The notes beneath the pieces are model-generated. The model was not told where the DNA came from and did not search any database. It saw nothing but the letters and a program-made list of their open reading frames with translations. Of a DNA stretch of 9,471 nt, positions 7,570 to 9,471 are shown one piece after another. Made by a program: the position numbers and the translations under genes. Numbering within the stretch: position 1 is the first letter of the stretch; each line of letters begins with the position of its first letter. Location: assembly GCA_009922295.1 (NCBI GenBank), contig RFWA01000077.1:1-9471 (forward strand), read 5' to 3'. The stretch is from Betaproteobacteria bacterium (GTDB lineage Bacteria; Pseudomonadota; Gammaproteobacteria; Burkholderiales; Burkholderiaceae_C).

Positions 7570-9114
7570 TTACCGTCCATTTCGGCTGGCCCAGCGCTCA
7601 TAGGGCACTGGAAAAGCCGCCTGGAAACGCGCCAGATAAAACTGCAGCGTGTCCTCCCGGCCTTGCAGCAGCAAACTGTCCAAGAGCTGTTCAATCACCC
7701 GCGGCTCTGGCGAAAAATGCAGCATTGCTTCCGCCAACGCCTGGCTAGCCGGCGCGTTGGCGGGGCTGATCACCGTGGTGGTGAGCTCAGCAAAATCGAC
7801 CTGCGGACCGAACAGCCAAGAACCCTGCAGCTTGGCCAGGGTGTTGTCGCGGTAGGGCGCCGCCCGCTCTGCGACGGGCAGGTAGATTTGGCGAATACGC
7901 TGGTAGTCCCAGGCCGCATACAGCACGGCGAGCATGAGGCTGCTCGCAATTGCCAGCCGCCAGAGCTCGGGCGCGGCGGTCAAATGTGCAGCCGACCGGC
8001 CCGGCTGCGGCGCCGGCACTGTGGCCGGCCTGGCCAGCCACAGCAAGGTGAGAGCCAAACCAGCGGCCAGCTGAAACGGTCCGTACCAAAGGGGGTATTC
8101 CAGCAAACTGTGCAAGCCCAGGAGCGCCAGGACTGCCCATGCCAATTGCCGCGCGGGTTTGGTTTCACGCCAGGGTTGGGACCGCCACAGGACCCACACG
8201 CCGCAGCCACACAAAAGTGAGGCTGCCGGCAGGCCCAGCTCCACCGCCAAGTGCAGCGGCAGATTGTGCGCATTGCTCAAGATATCGCAAAAGCGTGGGC
8301 CCGGGTACAGGGTGATGAAATGGGCGTAATCCAGTTCGCCCCAGCCCCACCCGGTCCAGGGTTTTTCCGCGATCAAATACAACACGTTGTGCCACAGTGT
8401 CAGTCGGCTGGCGCAGCTTGGCGCTTGCTCCTGCATGCGCGCCAGGATGCCTGAACCGTCAAGCGCTATGCCGGCCAGCCAAGGCAGCAGCAGGCTGGCG
8501 ATTGCATAGGCGGCGCTGGCCGTCAGCATCACCCGCCAGACCAGGGGGCGCCGCCACTGAGGCCAGACCATTAGCAGCAAAGCCAACAAAAACAACTCCA
8601 ACAGGCCGGTGCGCGACGAAGACGCGGCGTTGCCAACCCCCAGCAGAGCCGCAGAGAACAAGTAAGCGGTCGATCTCCGGTGCTTCATATGCCCACCCAA
8701 CAGTCGGCTTGACCCACTCAGGGGGGCGATTTGCACCCAGCACAGCAGCGCTGCCAAACCCATGTTGGTCAACGTTGCAAATTGGTTTCGCTGGCGCAGG
8801 TTGGCATAGGCCTCGCCGACGCCCGTGACATTGACCCAGGGCGATAAAGCCTGACTGGCCCCAAAATATTGAAGCAGGGCAATCAGACTGCTTAGCAGCG
8901 CCGCCAGCAACCATCCCGGCGCTGCCACTTTGACCAGTGCCGAACAACCACCTCGCCACAACGGCAGCAGCAGCAGCAAGGCCAAACAACTCAGGCTCAG
9001 CAGGCTTTGCACCACTTGGCTGGTCGGGCCAGGGGCAAATGGATTAAGCCAGGGCAGCAGGAGCAACAGAACGCCGATCGCGCGCGTGAGGTCGCCTTGA
9101 CTTGAAGGTGGCAT
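7570..9114 (-). CDS. PglL-type O-oligosaccharyltransferase (Wzy/O-antigen ligase superfamily), probably for pilin
   Basis: The 514-residue polytopic membrane protein begins with hydrophobic segments at about 12-22, 33-54 and 64-83. It carries the PglL-family marks: NLRQRNQFATLTN at 105-117, SSSRTG at 165-170, the Wzy_C-type SRLTLWHNV (236-244) then KPWTGWGWGE (251-260), the periplasmic loop with NAHN (H283), and HSLLEYPLWYGPF at 335-347. The C-terminal 130 residues after the last membrane segment look soluble and helical. Such enzymes move a lipid-linked glycan onto Ser/Thr of pilins in the periplasm. A pilin gene lies immediately upstream on the same strand, the usual setting for pilin-specific TfpO/PglL ligases, so the pilin is the likely substrate. 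ATG 9112-9114 has no clear ribosome binding site. A terminator separates the two genes, so the ligase is probably expressed by read-through or from its own promoter. Confidence 0.85.
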   Translation of the reverse strand: MPPSSQGDLTRAIGVLLLLLPWLNPFAPGPTSQVVQSLLSLSCLALLLLLPLWRGGCSALVKVAAPGWLLAALLSSLIALLQYFGASQALSPWVNVTGVGEAYANLRQRNQFATLTNMGLAALLCWVQIAPLSGSSRLLGGHMKHRRSTAYLFSAALLGVGNAASSSRTGLLELFLLALLLMVWPQWRRPLVWRVMLTASAAYAIASLLLPWLAGIALDGSGILARMQEQAPSCASRLTLWHNVLYLIAEKPWTGWGWGELDYAHFITLYPGPRFCDILSNAHNLPLHLAVELGLPAASLLCGCGVWVLWRSQPWRETKPARQLAWAVLALLGLHSLLEYPLWYGPFQLAAGLALTLLWLARPATVPAPQPGRSAAHLTAAPELWRLAIASSLMLAVLYAAWDYQRIRQIYLPVAERAAPYRDNTLAKLQGSWLFGPQVDFAELTTTVISPANAPASQALAEAMLHFSPEPRVIEQLLDSLLLQGREDTLQFYLARFQAAFPVPYERWASRNGR

Positions 9115-9164
9115 AAGGCAGTCGTCTTGGCTTAGCTTTAGGTAGGCAGGGTGAGCTCAGACAG

Positions 9165-9192
9165 AAAAAAAGCGCTGTTACCAGCGCTTTTT
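9165..9192 (-). terminator. intrinsic terminator downstream of the pilin gene
   Basis: An 11-bp perfect stem (9167-9177 with 9182-9192) containing AGCGCTG/CAGCGCT and a four-base loop is flanked by a run of seven A on the left, which is a T-run when read leftward. It lies about 50 bases after the pilin stop codon. The right arm also ends in five T, so it could act weakly in the other direction. Confidence 0.9.
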
Positions 9193-9239
9193 CAAACGGA
9201 GCGGCCCGCAGAGGCCGCGCCCGTCCCTGGCGTTAACCC

Positions 9240-9471
9240 CTACTTGCAGAGGATTGGGGCCGACGTCAGGCAACCGCTGCCCGTGTTCGCCCAGGTCATC
9301 GGCTGACCTGCTGCGCCAAGAGTTGGCGTCAGGATCAACGTGGCGCCAGAGACCGTCGTTGCCGTTGGGGTCACTGTGATCACACCACTGAGGACGCCAA
9401 CCGTTGCCACATGCGTGGTCGCGGTGCTGAGAGGGATGCCCTTCAAGCCCAAATCGCAACCGATTAGGGTA
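9240..9471 (-). CDS. type IV pilin (PilA-like), C-terminal part; start outside the window
   Basis: The visible 76 residues (TLIGCDLGLKGIPL to the end SAPILCK) have the layout of a betaproteobacterial major pilin C-terminus: a GVITVTPTATTVSGATLIL strand pair, TPTLGAAGQPMTW, then a final Cys pair (GSGC ... ILC) that would form the disulfide loop. The N-terminal prepilin leader and helix lie beyond the right edge, so the pilin call rests on this part alone. The usual Trp-x-Cys after the TPTL block is Trp-Ala-Asn here, and an extra Cys occurs at GCD near the window edge. The frame is open to the last base. The PglL-type gene and a strong terminator follow, as expected for a highly expressed pilin. 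Confidence 0.8.
   Translation of the reverse strand, partial: TLIGCDLGLKGIPLSTATTHVATVGVLSGVITVTPTATTVSGATLILTPTLGAAGQPMTWANTGSGCLTSAPILCK

Noticed and set aside
8459..8989. 176-codon open frame on the - strand inside the pglL-type gene
   Set aside because: It is a shadow frame of a GC-rich gene, and its translation lacks any domain logic while the main frame carries all PglL motifs.

Overview
The window looks like chromosomal DNA of a betaproteobacterium of the Comamonadaceae type (Rhodoferax, Polaromonas or a relative). Reasons: high G+C, PurB and YaeQ sequences that read like that group, a purB-yaeQ spacer filled with a GC-rich double-hairpin element of a kind I associate with these genomes, and a pilin next to a PglL-type ligase. 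This placement rests on recalled family sequences, not on a search.

Layout. (1) 104-1398, + strand: purB (adenylosuccinate lyase), broken by an internal deletion with frameshift near 715. (2) 1399-1483: GC-rich double-hairpin spacer, then yaeQ (1484-2044, +). (3) 1975-2445, - strand: a small protein joining a DUF3717-like and a DUF1289-like cysteine domain; its 3' end overlaps yaeQ tail to tail. (4) 2506-3438, +: promoter, yybP-ykoY-class (manganese) riboswitch and a TerC/YjbE-family membrane protein, followed by a small four-helix membrane protein (3470-3823). (5) 3791-5395, -: periplasmic M48 metalloprotease of the BepA/YfgC type, with a short palindromic repeat inside its signal-peptide codons. 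(6) 5497-5988, +: moaC of molybdenum cofactor synthesis. (7) 6038-7273, -: an AT-rich gene for an unrecognised lipoprotein. (8) 7274-7569: no convincing gene, but inverted repeats. (9) 7570-9114, -: PglL-type O-oligosaccharyltransferase. (10) 9165-9192: strong terminator. (11) 9240-9471, -: C-terminal part of a type IV pilin whose start lies outside the window.

Most genes are unrelated housekeeping functions. Two units make functional sense together: the riboswitch with its TerC-family gene (manganese homeostasis), and the pilin with the PglL-type ligase downstream of it (pilin O-glycosylation). I see no new defence system, CRISPR array, phage, tRNA or complete insertion sequence. The points most worth a second look are the purB deletion, the palindrome read as part of a signal peptide, the AT-rich orphan lipoprotein, and the perfect dyad overlapping the riboswitch promoter.
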